In this document: piece by piece, positions 47,655-58,962 of the stretch | How positions within the stretch are numbered: position 1 is the stretch's first letter | How the letters are laid out: each line of letters begins with the position of its first letter | Assembly: GCF_018294505.1 (NCBI RefSeq) | Contig: NC_057811.1 | Span: 31,028,538-31,092,537, forward strand | Direction of reading: 5' to 3' | Length of the DNA stretch: 64,000 bases | Source: Triticum aestivum | Lineage: Eukaryota; Streptophyta; Magnoliopsida; Poales; Poaceae | The notes under the pieces: model-generated | The model's input: the letters and a program-made list of their open reading frames with translations, nothing else | Told to the model about the DNA's origin: nothing | The model's database searches: none | Position numbers and translations under genes: made by a program

Positions 47655-49180
47655 TGCTACCTCTTAAGCACTGCGTTGGTTTTCGCTTGAAGAGGAAAGG
47701 GTGATGCAGCAAGGTAGCGTAAGTATTTCCCTCAGTTTTTGAGAACCAAGGTATCAATCCAGTAGGAGGCCACGCACGAGTCCCTCGCACCTACACAAAC
47801 AAATAAATCCTCGCAACCAATGCAATAAAGGGGTTGTCAATCCCTTCACGGTCAGTTACGGGAGTGAGATCTGATAGAGATGCAAAGTAAAGAAAGCAAA
47901 ATAAATACGACGCTAGAAATAACTTGTTGACGAGAGATTAATATGATGGAAAATAGACCCGGGGGCCATAGGTTGCACTAGTGGCTTCTCTCAAGAGCAT
48001 AAGTATTACAGTGGGTGAACAAATTACTGTTGAACAATTGACAGAATTGAGCATAGTTATGAGAATATCTAGGTGTGATCATGTATATAGGCATCACGAG
48101 ACAAGTAGACCGACTCCTGCCTGCATCTACTACTATTACTCCACACATCGACCGCTATCCAGCATGCATCTAGAGTATTAAGTTAATAAGAACAGAGTAA
48201 CGCTTTAAGTAAGATGACATGATGTAGAGGGATGAACTCATGCAATATGATATAAAACCCATCTTGTTATCCTCGATGGCAACAATACAATACGTGCCTT
48301 GTTGCCCGTACTGTCACTCGGAAAGGACACCGCAAGATTGAACCCAAAGCTAAGCACTTCTCCCATTGCAAGAAAGATCAATCTAGTAGGCCAAACCAAA
48401 CTAATAATTCGAAGAGACTTGCAAAGATAACCAATCATACATAAAAGAATTTGGAGAAGATTCAAATATTGTTCGTAGATAAACTTGATCATAAACCCAC
48501 AATTCATGGGTCTCAACAAACACACCGCAGAAGAAGATTACATCGAATAGATCTCCACAAGAGAGGGGGAGAACATTGTATTGAGATCCAAAAAGAGAGA
48601 AGAAGCCATCTACCTAATAACTATGGACCCGAGGGTCTGAGGTAAACTACTCACACATCATCGGAGAGGCTATGGTGTTGATGTAGAAGCCCTCCGTGAT
48701 TGATGCCCCCTCCGGCGGAGCTCCGGAAAAGGCCCCAAGATGGGATCTCACGGGTACAGAAGGTTGCAGCGGTGGAATTAGGTTTTTGGCTCCGTATCTG
48801 GTAGTTTGGGGGTATGTAGGTATATATAGGAGGAAGAAGTACGTCGGTGGAGCAACATGGGGCCCACGAGGGTTGAAGGCGCGCCCCCCTACCTCATGCC
48901 CTCCTGGTTGATGTCTTGACGTAGGGTCCAAGTCCTCTGGATCACGTTCGTTCCGAAAATCACGTTCCCGAAGGTTTCATTCCGTTTGTACTCCGTGGGA
49001 TATTCTTTTTCTGCGAAACTCTGAAATAGGCAAAAAACAACAATTCTAGGCTGGGCCTGCGGTTAATAGGTTAGTCCCAAAAATAATATAAGAGTGTATA
49101 ATAAAGCCCATTAATGTCCAAAACAGAAAATAATATACCATGGAACAATCAAAAATTATAGATATGTTGGAGACGTATCA
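47655..49180 (-). repeat. B 5' LTR
   Basis: 1526 bp, TGCTACCTCTT to GACGTATCA. It lacks about 40 bp present near 26790-26830 and a short G-rich segment near 27840 of the other LTR. Confidence 0.93.
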
Positions 49181-49185
49181 CTAAT

Positions 49186-50374
49186 ACTACCAGGACTAAG
49201 TTCATGATAAATTAAAGTTCAATTAATCATATTACATAAGAACTCCCACTTAGATAGACAACCCTCTAATCATCTAAGTGGTCTCGTGATCCATATCAAC
49301 TAAACCATGTCCGATCATCACGTGAGATGGAGTAGTTTTCAATGGTGAACATCACTATGTTGATCATATCTACTATATGATTCATGCTCGACCTTTCGGT
49401 CTCAGTGCTCCAAGGCCATATCTGTATATGCTAGGCTCGTCAAGTTTAACCCGAGTATTCTGCATGTGCAAAACTGGCTTGCACCCGTTGTATGTGTACG
49501 TAGAGCTTATCACACCCGATCATCACGTGGTGTCTCGGCACGACGAACTGTAGCAGCGGTGCATACTCAGGGAGAACAATTATACCTTGAAATTTAGTGA
49601 GAGATTATCTTATAATGCTACCGCCGAACTAAGCAAAATAATATGCATAAAGGATAAACATCACATGCAATAAATATAAGTGATATGATATGGCCATCAT
49701 CATCTTGTGCCTTTGATCTCCATCTCCAAAGTACCGTCATGATCACCATCGTCACCGGCACGACACCTTGATCTCCATCGTAGCATCGTTGTCATCTCGC
49801 CAACTATTGCTTCTATGACTAACGCTACCGCTTAGTGATAAATTAAAGCAATTACATGGCGATTGCATTTCATACAATAAAGCGACAACCATAAGGCTCC
49901 TGCCAGTTGCCGAGAACTTTTACAAAACATGATCATCTCATACAGCAATTTATATATCATTACGTCTGACCATATCACATCACAGCAAGCCCTGCAAAAA
50001 CAAGTTAGACGTCCTCTACTTTGTTGTTGCAAGTTTTACGTGGCTGCTACGGGCTTCTAGCAAGAACCGTTCTTACCTACGCATCAACACCACAGCGATT
50101 TTTCGTCAAGTGTCATGTTTTAACCTTCAACAAGGACCGGGCGTAGCCACACTCGATTCAACTAAAGTTGGAGAAACAAACACCCACTAGCCACCTATGT
50201 GCGAAGCACGTCGGTAGAATCAGTCTCGCGTAATAGTATGCGTAATATCGGTCTGGGGCGCTTCATCCAACAATACCGCCGAATCAAAGTATGACATGCT
50301 GGTAAGCAGTATGACTATTATCGCCCACAACTCTTTGTGTTCTACTCATGCATATAACATCTACTCATAGACCT
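49186..50374 (-). other. Untranslated leader of Copia C
   Basis: Diverged copy of the A and T leaders; no coding frame. Confidence 0.75.
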
Positions 50375-50387
50375 GGCTCTGATACCA
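50375..50387 (-). other. Primer binding site of Copia C (canonical)
   Basis: TGGTATCAGAGCC on the minus strand, matching initiator-Met tRNA. Confidence 0.88.
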
Positions 50388-50388
50388 C

Positions 50389-51754
50389 TGTTGGGGAACG
50401 TAGTAATTTCAAAAAAATTCCTACGCACACGCAAGATCACGGTGATGCATAGCAACGAGAGGGGAGAGTGTAGTCCACGTACCCTCATAGACTGTAAGCG
50501 GAAGCGTTATGACAACACGGTTGATGTAGTCGTACGTCTTCATGGTAGACCGATCCTAGTACCGAAAGTACGGCACCTCCGCGATCTGCACACGTTCGGC
50601 TCGGTGACGTCACACGAACTCATGATCCAGCAGAGTGTCGAGGGAGAGCTTCGTCAGCACGACGGCATGATAACAGTGATGATGAAGCTACCGGCGCAGG
50701 GCTTCGCCTTAGCACTGCAACGATATAACCGAGGTGGATTATGGTGGAGGGGGGCACCGCACACGGCTAAGAGATCAATGATCAACTTGTGTGTCCTAGG
50801 GTGCCCCCATGCCCCCGTATATAAAGGAGCAAGGGGGAGGCGGGCCGGCCCTTGGGGCGCGACAAGGAGGGGAGGAGTCCTCCTCCTAGTAGGAGTAGGA
50901 CTCCCCCTTTCCTAGTCCAACTAGGAGGAGGAAGGGGAAAGGAAGGAAGAGGAAGAGGAGACGGAAAGGGGGGGCGCGCCCCCCTCCCTGGTCCAATTCA
51001 GACTCCCTATAGGGAGGGGGCGCGGCTGCCCCTTGTGGGCTGCCTCCCCTCTTCCCTATGGCCCATGTAGGCCCAACTTTCCCCGGGGGGTTCCGGTAAC
51101 TCTCCGGCACTCCGGTTTCTTCCGAAACCACCCGGAGCACTTCCGGTGTCCAAATATAGCCGTCCAATGTAGCAATCTTTATGTCTCGCCATTTCGAGAC
51201 TCCTGGTTATGTCCGTGATCTCATCCGGGAGTCCGATCTACCATCGGTACATCAAAACACATAAATTCATAATCACGATCGTCACTGAACGTTAAGCGTG
51301 GGGACCCTACGGGTTCGAGAACTATGTAGACATGACCGAGACACATCTCCGGCCAATAACCAATAGTGGAACCTGGATGCTCATATTGGCTCCTACATAT
51401 TCTTCGAAGATCTTTATCGGTCAAACCGCATAACAACATACGTTGTTCCCTTTGTCATCGGTATGTTACTTGCCCGAGATTCGATCGTCGGTATCACCAT
51501 ACCTAGTTCAATCTCGTTACCAGCAAGTCTTTTTACTCGTTCCGTAATGCATCATCCCGCAACTAACTCATTAGTCACATTGCTTGCAAGGCTTATAGTG
51601 ATGTGCATTACCAAGAGGGCCCAGAGATACCTCTCCGACAATCGGAGTGACAAATCCTAATCTTGATCTATGCCAACTCAACAAACATCATCGGAGACAC
51701 CTGTAGAGCATCTTTATAATCACCCAGTTACATTGTGACATTTGATAGTACACA
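50389..51754 (-). repeat. 5' LTR of Copia C, truncated
   Basis: It starts TGTTGGGG and matches the other Copia LTRs to about 51754 (GATAGTACACA). The last about 370 bp of the plus-strand LTR are absent and unrelated B3 coding sequence follows. TATATAAA (plus strand) is at 50818-50825. Confidence 0.85.
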
Positions 51755-52860
51755 TCCTCAAGCCTGGGCGCTGGGTGTACCTGATAGTAATTAGGATGGC
51801 CTGTCCAACACGAAGATTCTTGCCAACGAGGAATCTCTTCCACCCAAGCGAGTTTAAGTGTGTGCGACCGTCTGTGTCCATGCGGTAAGTACAGGTGGTG
51901 ACGGAGCCCCTTGCGGTAAGGTGTAGTCCAGCTGAGCCTTCTTTAGCAGGCTCGATACCACAACTCACAGATATGTTCTATTAAGTCTAGATTTCCACAC
52001 TACCAAAAGACAAAGTACTACACATGTGTACTAATTAATCATGAATTCTACTAATAAGCATGTGATCAGACTCTACACGAAAGCATATCATCGAATAGAT
52101 TCCACAAAGCATATCATTGGACTCTACACTAAGCATATCATCGGATTCACTAAGCATATCATCGGATAATTTGCATTTGTAAGTATAACAATAAAGCATA
52201 TATATATCATCAAATTACTACAGTCAAGATAACATACCATTTCATGCCGATCGACCATGGTACTTGTCAGGCGGGTCACGAATGGCACCCCGACAAAGTC
52301 ATCACGTGGCGGAATTATGTCCCATAGGTTGCACACCTCCTCCTCGATCAGCCTCATTCTTTGAGCTACGATGGCTTCATGAATTGGGTTCTCATCATCT
52401 TCATCGAGTGGGTCCTCATTATCTTCATCATCTTCGTCATCTTCATCATCTTCCACCAGGTTGAGATAAATGACAGACAGCTTGGGTCTTTCTACTCTAA
52501 AGGAGAAGCTGATCAACTCACCACCAGTAAGACGCATGCGGGCGAGGAAACGGGCCCATCCATCTCCTCCAATCTCCGACATATTGTGTTCTTTCTCAAC
52601 CTCCATAGTGTACGCCCCCCTAGGAGCCTCAAATGTCACAGTGTCTCCTGTCAGCTTGTTGAATTTCAACCTCACATTGCATGGGACGATCTGTGTAAAA
52701 AAAGCAAAATGACACAATGCAGTAATGCCAACACTAAAAATAAAATAGTTGTTACATTTCATCTAATTTCTTACCGCCGCATGACGAAAACTCGGCTGGA
52801 AGTAGATGCCGAACAGCTTGCCAGTTGCAAGGCTGTTGACGCACCTTGACTTGCACAGTC
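51755..52860 (-). pseudogene. Two-B3-domain protein gene, 3' end lost
   Basis: B3 domains bind DNA in plant transcription factors. Three exons join in phase with GT-AG introns: exon A from about 52860 to 52775 (KLFGIYFQPSFRHAA), intron 52691-52774, exon B 52690-52238, intron 51978-52237, exon C 51977-51755. Exon B completes the first B3 domain (IVPCNVRLKFNKLTG, GWARFLARMRLTGGELISF), then has an acidic Asp/Glu linker near 52400-52460, then starts the second B3 domain (FVTRLTSTMVDRHEM). Exon C continues it (GWKRFLVGKNLRVGQAILI). No stop lies in exons B and C. The C terminus is replaced by the LTR of Copia C. The first exons were not located. Confidence 0.7.
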
Positions 52861-53380
52861 AACATAGTGGTGGTGGTGGTGGCACCTTGACTTGCCACTT
52901 CACAGGAAAGAAAAACAGTAGCATGTGATATTTCTAGTTCTTCCACGAGAAGCAATTTGATGGACAATTATAATCCTAAGATCTAGTAACATATTAGATG
53001 ACAAGTTACCACCTACCAAAGCATTTCGGTGGCACCTATTGCCGAAAAAACTTTTCACAAATATCTGCCAAATCAGGGTACCACCTACCAAGACATTTCA
53101 TCTAATTTGGCCCCTATTGCCTAAGATAATTGATTAAAAAAACAATTGGCAAATTTAACTAAATTGGCACCTACATTTTTTCAAAAAATAACTTATTACG
53201 AAAAAACAAAAGCATCTACCTATCCATGTACAGAAAAATAACAATAAAATGGTGCATACTAAATCAACTAAATCAACTAGCCTACTAAATCAACTAAATC
53301 AAAATGATCTAAATCAACTAAATCAACTAGCCTACTAAATCAACTAAATCAAAATGTTGCATATGAACTAGCCTACTAAA
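52861..53380. other. CACTA interior with ACTAAATCAA repeats
   Basis: AT-rich. Irregular tandem ACTAAATCAA/CTAGCCTACT units fill about 53250-53390. No coding frame. Confidence 0.65.
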
Positions 53381-53454
53381 TCAAAATGTAGCAGGGAGGA
53401 GGGAGAAGGAGGGGCGACTCGAGGAGGGAGAAGAGAGTAGGACAGAGGAGGAAG

Positions 53455-53617
53455 GCGGAGCGAGGAGGGGCCGGTCGGCGGCGAGTGGAGGGAGGACGGC
53501 GGAGGAAGGCAGAGCGAGGAGGGGCCGGCCGGTGGCGAGTGGAGGGAGGACGGAGGAGGAAGGTGGAGCGAGGAGGGGCCGACCAGCGGCGAGTGGAGGG
53601 AGGACGGTGGAGGAGGC
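53455..53617 (-). repeat. 54 bp minisatellite, three copies
   Basis: CGAGGAGGGGCC recurs at 53461, 53515 and 53569. The unit is 18 codons, so it stays open in the minus-strand frame 53381-53791, giving a repeated LPPLAAGRPLLAPPSS motif. That frame lies upstream of the B3 gene; whether it is translated is unknown. Confidence 0.8.
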
Positions 53618-53776
53618 CGGTACCGAGTCCAGCAAGGAGGAGGAGGTGACGGCGGCGCAGAGGGAGGAGGGGCGACGGGGGAGGACCGACGCGGGGGGTT
53701 GAGGGGGAGATCCAGTGAGTGTGTGAGTGTCAGCGAATCGGATAGAGGAGAGTGGGGGTGGGAGATGGAATGGCTT

Positions 53777-53857
53777 AGCAGTAGCGCGCAATAGAGAAAG
53801 GCGCTACTGCTAAACTACCTAGCAGTAGCGCCTTTCACAAAGAACGCGCTACTGTTA
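53777..53857. repeat. Near-palindromic CACTA subterminal repeat
   Basis: Two arms of about 37 bp, starting TAGCAGTAGCGC and ending GCGCTACTGCTA or near it, are inverted around a short spacer at 53814-53820. Confidence 0.8.
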
Positions 53858-54323
53858 TGTGTCAGCATGTAAAAATAGACATCAAAAATACATTGATCAT
53901 CAACGATCTTTTTGTGTACAATCTGATTTGTCAATATGGTCCTCACCGGTTTAGGAACCGGTGAAGACTCATGTTGCGGCCACAAATTCTACACATAGAG
54001 TTCAATTAAGACCAAGTGCTTGTCAAAGTTTGAGAAGTAACATATTTAAGGTGGGACTAAATTTTTGTAGTAAACTTAGCAGTAGCGCTTATTGGTGAAA
54101 TGCGCTTATGCTATGATCCGTAGCAGTAGTGCTCTTCGTGACAACGCGCTGCTGCGAGAACTAGCCTCATGGCAGCGTCGTGGGAATTATAGCAGTAGCG
54201 CGTGTTTGAGCTGGCGCGCTACTGCTATATTCATTTCAGCAGCGAGTTTTTTTTGCAAGTGCTACTGCTACGTAGCAGCAGCGCCTTATTTTAAAGCGCA
54301 CTGCTGGTAAGATTCTGTGTATA

Positions 54324-54341
54324 GGCTTTTCCTTAGTAGTG
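54324..54341 (-). repeat. CACTA terminal inverted repeat
   Basis: CACTACTAAGGAAAAGCC on the minus strand. The partner end is not in the window. Confidence 0.75.
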
Positions 54342-54968
54342 TGCCTTCGTAACAGATGAGTTTTCGTCCGAAACCTTATACTTCGATAGAGATTATCCGG
54401 TTTGTACACGAAGTGCATCCAGTTTTTGCCTTAACCCTCTCTACTTTTTTGCACATGCTATGTGGGTGAAATGATGACACCATGTTAATTTTCAACCTTT
54501 TCAGAGTTCATTGGGAGTGCTTTTCAATTTCTTGGTCATTTAGCTCAAAATAAATCAACAAATGCATGAAAAATTGAAAATGAAGGCAGAAAGGGTTGAA
54601 AGTTGATGACGTGGCTTTGAATGGTGCATAATGAACACAAAAAAGTCTGGAGTTGTAATAAGTTAAAAAAAATGAAGTGCCTTTGCAACAGATGAGTTTT
54701 CGTCCAAAACCCTGATACGTCAAAAGAGATTGTCCAGTTTGTACACGAAGTGCATCCAGTTTTTGCCGTAACCCTCTCTACTTTTTGGCACATGCTATGT
54801 GGGTGGAATGATGATACCATGCAAAGTTTCAACCTTTTCAAAGTTCATTTGTAGTGCTTTTCAATTTTAGGGTCATTTAGCTCAAAACAAATCAGTAAAT
54901 GCATGAAAAATAGAAAATGAAGGCAGAAAGGGTTGAAAGTTGATGACGTAGCTTTGAATGGTGCATAC
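54341..54968. repeat. 336 bp tandem repeat, 1.9 copies, cut by Gypsy E
   Basis: GTGCCTT starts units at 54341 and 54677. The units share AACAGATGAGTTTTCGTCC and CACGAAGTGCATCCAG. The second copy is broken at 54968 by E, 292 bases into the unit. No gene. Confidence 0.85.
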
Positions 54969-55494
54969 TGTCGTGGTTTTGTCACGGTAGATGTCCTAGT
55001 GAAAGGACTTAGTCGTGGAGCCATCGCGATGGGTTAGCTTAAAGGGGTTAAAGCGGGCAAAGGACGCAGAGAGTGTATACTGGTTCAGCCCCTTGCGGTG
55101 AAGGTAAAAGGCTAATCCAGTTGTTGTGGAATTGCAAGGGTTTCGATGACTAGGGAGTGAATCCGCTATGCCTGGCTCTCGAGTTGTTGTCTGTTGTCCC
55201 TAAACCGCCGGCGGGTCGTCCCTTTATATACATAGGTTGACGCCTGGCGGTTTACAGAATCCCAAGGCCGGCTCATAAACGTGTCCGGCTCGGTTTCTTC
55301 TCTTTCTTAACTTACAACACAAGTTACATGTCATAAGGCGGTTCATGTCTACAGGCCCTAATCCGCCTTTGGGCCCTGGGGCTTCGTAAAGCGCCACACT
55401 CCTTGTCTTCATGGGCTTCAATTATAAATAACTCATTATCGGGATAACCCGGCCTCTCCTGGCCGGTTTACACCCAGTAGTAATATCCCCAACA
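54969..55494 (-). repeat. 3' LTR of Gypsy E
   Basis: TGTCGTGG to CCCCAACA on the plus strand, 526 bp. It matches both halves of the D LTR. Confidence 0.92.
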
Positions 55495-55508
55495 TTAGGC
55501 CCCAAATT
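55495..55508 (-). other. Polypurine tract of Gypsy E
   Basis: AATTTGGGGCCTAA on the minus strand, next to the LTR start TGTTGGGG. Confidence 0.7.
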
Positions 55509-55760
55509 GATTTGAACTGGTTCATGTCAATCTTCAACACTTAGGAAAATTCCTCCTTTAGGACCTTCCCGTAAATATTGTAAACCGCCATGACGTCATC
55601 TTCCAGGATCATGCTAAATCACCATGACATCACTTGCTATTTAAAGATTGTATATATCTGACCTTCATTAATGAGCCTCCGACAATCGAGGCGACAACAC
55701 TGTCACATATCCAACCTTTGGGCTCCTCTATTTACGCGCCTGTCACTTATCCCTTCGCCT

Positions 55761-55768
55761 TATAAATA
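55761..55768 (+). promoter_or_regulatory. TATA box of the E antisense gene
   Basis: TATAAATA, followed by CT-rich leader-like sequence. A good donor site CA/GTAAGT at 55951 suggests a 5' untranslated exon (about 55795-55950) and a leader intron. It lies outside the LTR, so the antisense gene would have its own promoter. Confidence 0.55.
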
Positions 55769-58340
55769 AGACCAGGGGGTCCTTTTCAATCCCCCCCATG
55801 CATCTTTGCTTCTTCTTCCTCCTTGCGCCGACCTGACCCTCACGCACAGCCGCCGTCGTCAAGCTCCGCCCTCGACCTCAACTCCGGCCGCCGCATCAAC
55901 CTAAACGCACCAGAGAAACGCGGCGCTCCTCCGCTCCTCCGTCAACATCAGTAAGTTTTCCTTTCCCTTGCTCTAGATCCACCATTAGTGTTTCGGCGTT
56001 CCTCGAAGCTCGAGGCTTGTTCTTCTCTGTTCATCTCCATAGTGTAAACGACGATCTCAGCTCCGACATTTCCTTGCGCAATCTCAGTTATAATCCCCTT
56101 TTTCATCCTTAACACATCTTCTTTGTATAGAAAAAACTCATCCAAACCTGATGAACTGCTTAAACACCTGTATTTTAGGTCTGAATGTATTTTGTTTTAC
56201 TGATACGCTGCAGATCTGAAATTACTATATCAATCTGTGAAACTTGTTTTTCCCTTACTTAGACTTTTTAGATCTGTACCTTCCATACCAATATAGGCGG
56301 TTTAACTTTAGAAAATGATAATCCGGCAGGTACCATTAGTCCCCTCTTAACCCGCCAATTCGTTTATCTTTGTAACTCCTCCAATGTCAGACTCCGGTTT
56401 AACAATGTGCATATGCCTCTGTTTCTGCTTCTAATCTTGCGTCGGTTTATGCTTGTTCGTCATAAATCTTAAACCGGCATTGATCTTTTTCCATCTTTTT
56501 ATTGAAATGGCCAAACAATTCTATGCTTGTAACTGGGTCCCTTCCCGGGTTATGGAAGAGCAAGTAGAGGGTTGTGTCGCAACCGGTGCTTTAGCAAAGA
56601 AAGAAGTTATCCACTGGAGGGTCCCCAATCCAGAAAATCATCCTGAGCCCAAGGATGGGGAAGTAGTCATTTTTGTTGACCACCTGTGCCGAGGGTTTAG
56701 CCCTCCCGGATGAAAATTCTTCCGAGATGTACTTGCTAGCTTCCAACTCCATCCTCAGGACATTGGGCCAAACTCCGTATCCAATGTTTGCAATTTCCAA
56801 GTATTTTGCTAGGCTTACCTTCAAGAGGAACCCACAGTTGACCTGTTTAGGGATTTCTTTTATTTGAACCGTCGTACAGAGTTTACAGACGGACCCAACA
56901 CTAAACGTGGTGGAATGGTGATTCAAAAGAGAAAAGATGCCAGCTTCCCTCACGCCAAGCTTCATAGTCACCCCAAGTACTGGAATCAGACTTGGTTTTA
57001 TTGCCGAGATACGTCTCCAACTAAGGAAAATCCTTTGCCGGATTATCGTCCTCACCGGCTTAGCAACACACATCTATTTCCTCAGAGGCTGACTGCAAAG
57101 GAACGGTCCAACTACGCACCACAACTTTCAAAGCTCAGAGCCTTTATGGCGAACGGTTTAACAGGTGTCGATTTTGTTCGCTGCTGGATATCCTGGAGCA
57201 TTCTGCCTTTAAGTCAGCGCCCCGGTTTAATGTGTGAATACACAGGGAGTTTGAAAGATCCTCAACGACATATTGACATTGAATTAACAGAGGCTGAAGT
57301 TACTGAGTTAAGTCATTTCTGCACTGGAGGCTATCTGTAGGCTATCTGTAGCAAGATCGGGTTAAGTCCTTTCTGCACTTCAAATAAACCGCGAGCTATA
57401 AGAATCATATAACTTTTTGTTTTAGTTTGATCCTTTTAAATACTCTCTCAAAATTTTGTCCATCTTTAACAGGGCGATGACCCGTTCTGGAAGAAGAAGC
57501 CACAGGATAAACCGGCCAAGACACCTCGCCCCAAGACCACGGTTACTATAAAACATGCCAAGAAGAGGACCACTGAGTCTTCTGAACCAAATGCTGATGC
57601 TGACCTGGAAAATCCGGACTCAGAGGTAGAACTTGACTCCCTTGGATCTTTTTTGATACACCTCATTGACAATGACTATTATCAGGACGACGCTGAAGGC
57701 AGCCAAGCTGAGGATGCAGAGGTAATTATCCTTTCCTCCAGTTCAGATCCTCTGCCAACACAGAAAATCCATCAAGCAAACCGGAAAGTAAAATTTTCTC
57801 AACCCCTAGCTCACTTGGACCCAAACTTTCTTTTGAAGAAGCAGCAACACGAAGCCCGCCGCACAACTCAGCACAGTGGCCAGGTAGTTACCTCCGTCGG
57901 TTTACCGAACACTCCAGTGCGGAAACATCGATCAGAGGTCTCTTATATTCCTGATAATTCTTGCCCCAAGGTGGGTTGTTTTCGACAGCATCTTAATCCG
58001 TCTGATTCAAATTATTAGGGCACACCTCATTCATCTTCTGGCGAGTGAACAGCCACAAAACTTCCACCCCTCAAGACAGTTCCTCCGTGAGTTATGCTTT
58101 AATTTTATCCTTAATATATGACTTTTGCCCAATTTATTGATATTTATGTTTGTTTTCAGTGCCAAGCCCAGACCCAGCAAAAAGCCCGGTTAAATAACCG
58201 GCCGACGACAATGTAGTTATTGAACCAGAAAAAATCCAGATCCAGAAGGAACCAATGCTGGCGCCATGCTGGATGATCCCCCACCACAAGATCATGACTT
58301 CTTTGTTGAACAAGTAGAAGTTGATACAATTGGCCATGCT

Positions 58341-58460
58341 GATGAACCGACAAGTCAGGTCCGAACTGATGATAAACCGTCAAGTCCAGCTAAAACTGTT
58401 GATAACCCATCAAGTCCAGATAAGGCTACTGATAAACCGCCAACTCCAGTGAAGGCTGCT
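58341..58460 (+). repeat. 30 bp tandem repeat, four units, coding
   Basis: Each unit encodes a ten-residue D-x-P-S-S-P-x-K type repeat within the E antisense gene. Confidence 0.85.
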
Positions 58461-58764
58461 CATGACAAAAGAGGATGATATTATGATTACTGGCTTTGGC
58501 CACACCGCCCCTGGCAATCCTATCGCTTTATCAAAGCATAGTGCCAAGGAAGAGCTTTCTGCTATGGGCAAAGGCAAGTGGAACGCAGATTTGTCAAGCT
58601 ATGCCCATCTCAATGCTCAAGACATTCACTCTGGCTTCTTGAACCGTCTGTACACAAGCCGCGACTATGAAGCCGGCTCTGTGAACTTGATGAAATAACG
58701 ATACGAGGTAACCACCGCTTAACTTTGCACATCTGTTTTTCTCTTGCGTCCAAATATTAACTCC

Positions 58765-58962
58765 AGTAGCCCCCAAGGACCGGTTTATGATAGCAATCTA
58801 AACCAGGACTTTGTAATATCTCAATTTTGCATGCTTAGCCTCCAAGGGCCGGGTTATCTTTTGAAGATGAACCGGTACTTTAGAATTGTAATATGGTAAC
58901 TTTCGCCGGGGTAGTCCCCAAGGGCCGGGTTATCTTTTGAAGATGAACCGGGACTTTAGAAA
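58765..58962 (+). repeat. Intronic repeats in the E antisense gene
   Basis: Three diverged copies of a stretch with CCCAAGGGCCGGGTTATC followed by AAGATGAACCGG, spaced about 60-90 bp. They lie within the intron 58708-59162. Confidence 0.7.

Larger units (their letters stand above)
26569..49180 (-). mobile_element. Element B: pol-less Gypsy-like LTR retrotransposon, carrying T
   Basis: The ends are TGCTACCTCTT at 26569 and GACGTATCA at 49180, flanked by CTAAT at 26564-26568 and 49181-49185. Without T its LTRs are about 1.58 and 1.53 kb and its interior 3.78 kb. The interior has only a gag-like remnant, so it depended on another element for pol. The family resembles the abundant Sabrina/WHAM/Derami group of Triticeae, but the exact name is not certain. 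Confidence 0.9.
49181..51754 (-). mobile_element. Copia element C, leader and 5' LTR
   Basis: The continuation of 25317-26568 after B. 49181-49185 is the second CTAAT. The LTR's own 5' end is missing. Confidence 0.85.
51755..54341 (-). mobile_element. CACTA-type DNA transposon, one end
   Basis: The terminus CACTACTAAGGAAAAGCC (minus strand, 54341 to 54324) and the many subterminal copies of GTAGCAGTAGCGC in both orientations (53777-53857, 54077-54310) mark a CACTA end. No TNP2-type transposase is present. The opposite end is lost at the junction with Copia C. Whether the B3 gene is carried by the transposon or is a neighbour is open. Confidence 0.72.

Noticed and set aside
51998..52015. CACTACCAAAAGAC as the left end of a CACTA element
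   Set aside because: It does not match the right terminus CACTACTAAGGAAAAGCC, has no matching 3 bp duplication and falls inside an intron of the B3 gene.
53250..53390. CRISPR-like array of ACTAAATCAA repeats
   Set aside because: Short degenerate direct repeats without spacers of constant length, in a plant transposon; simple-sequence expansion.
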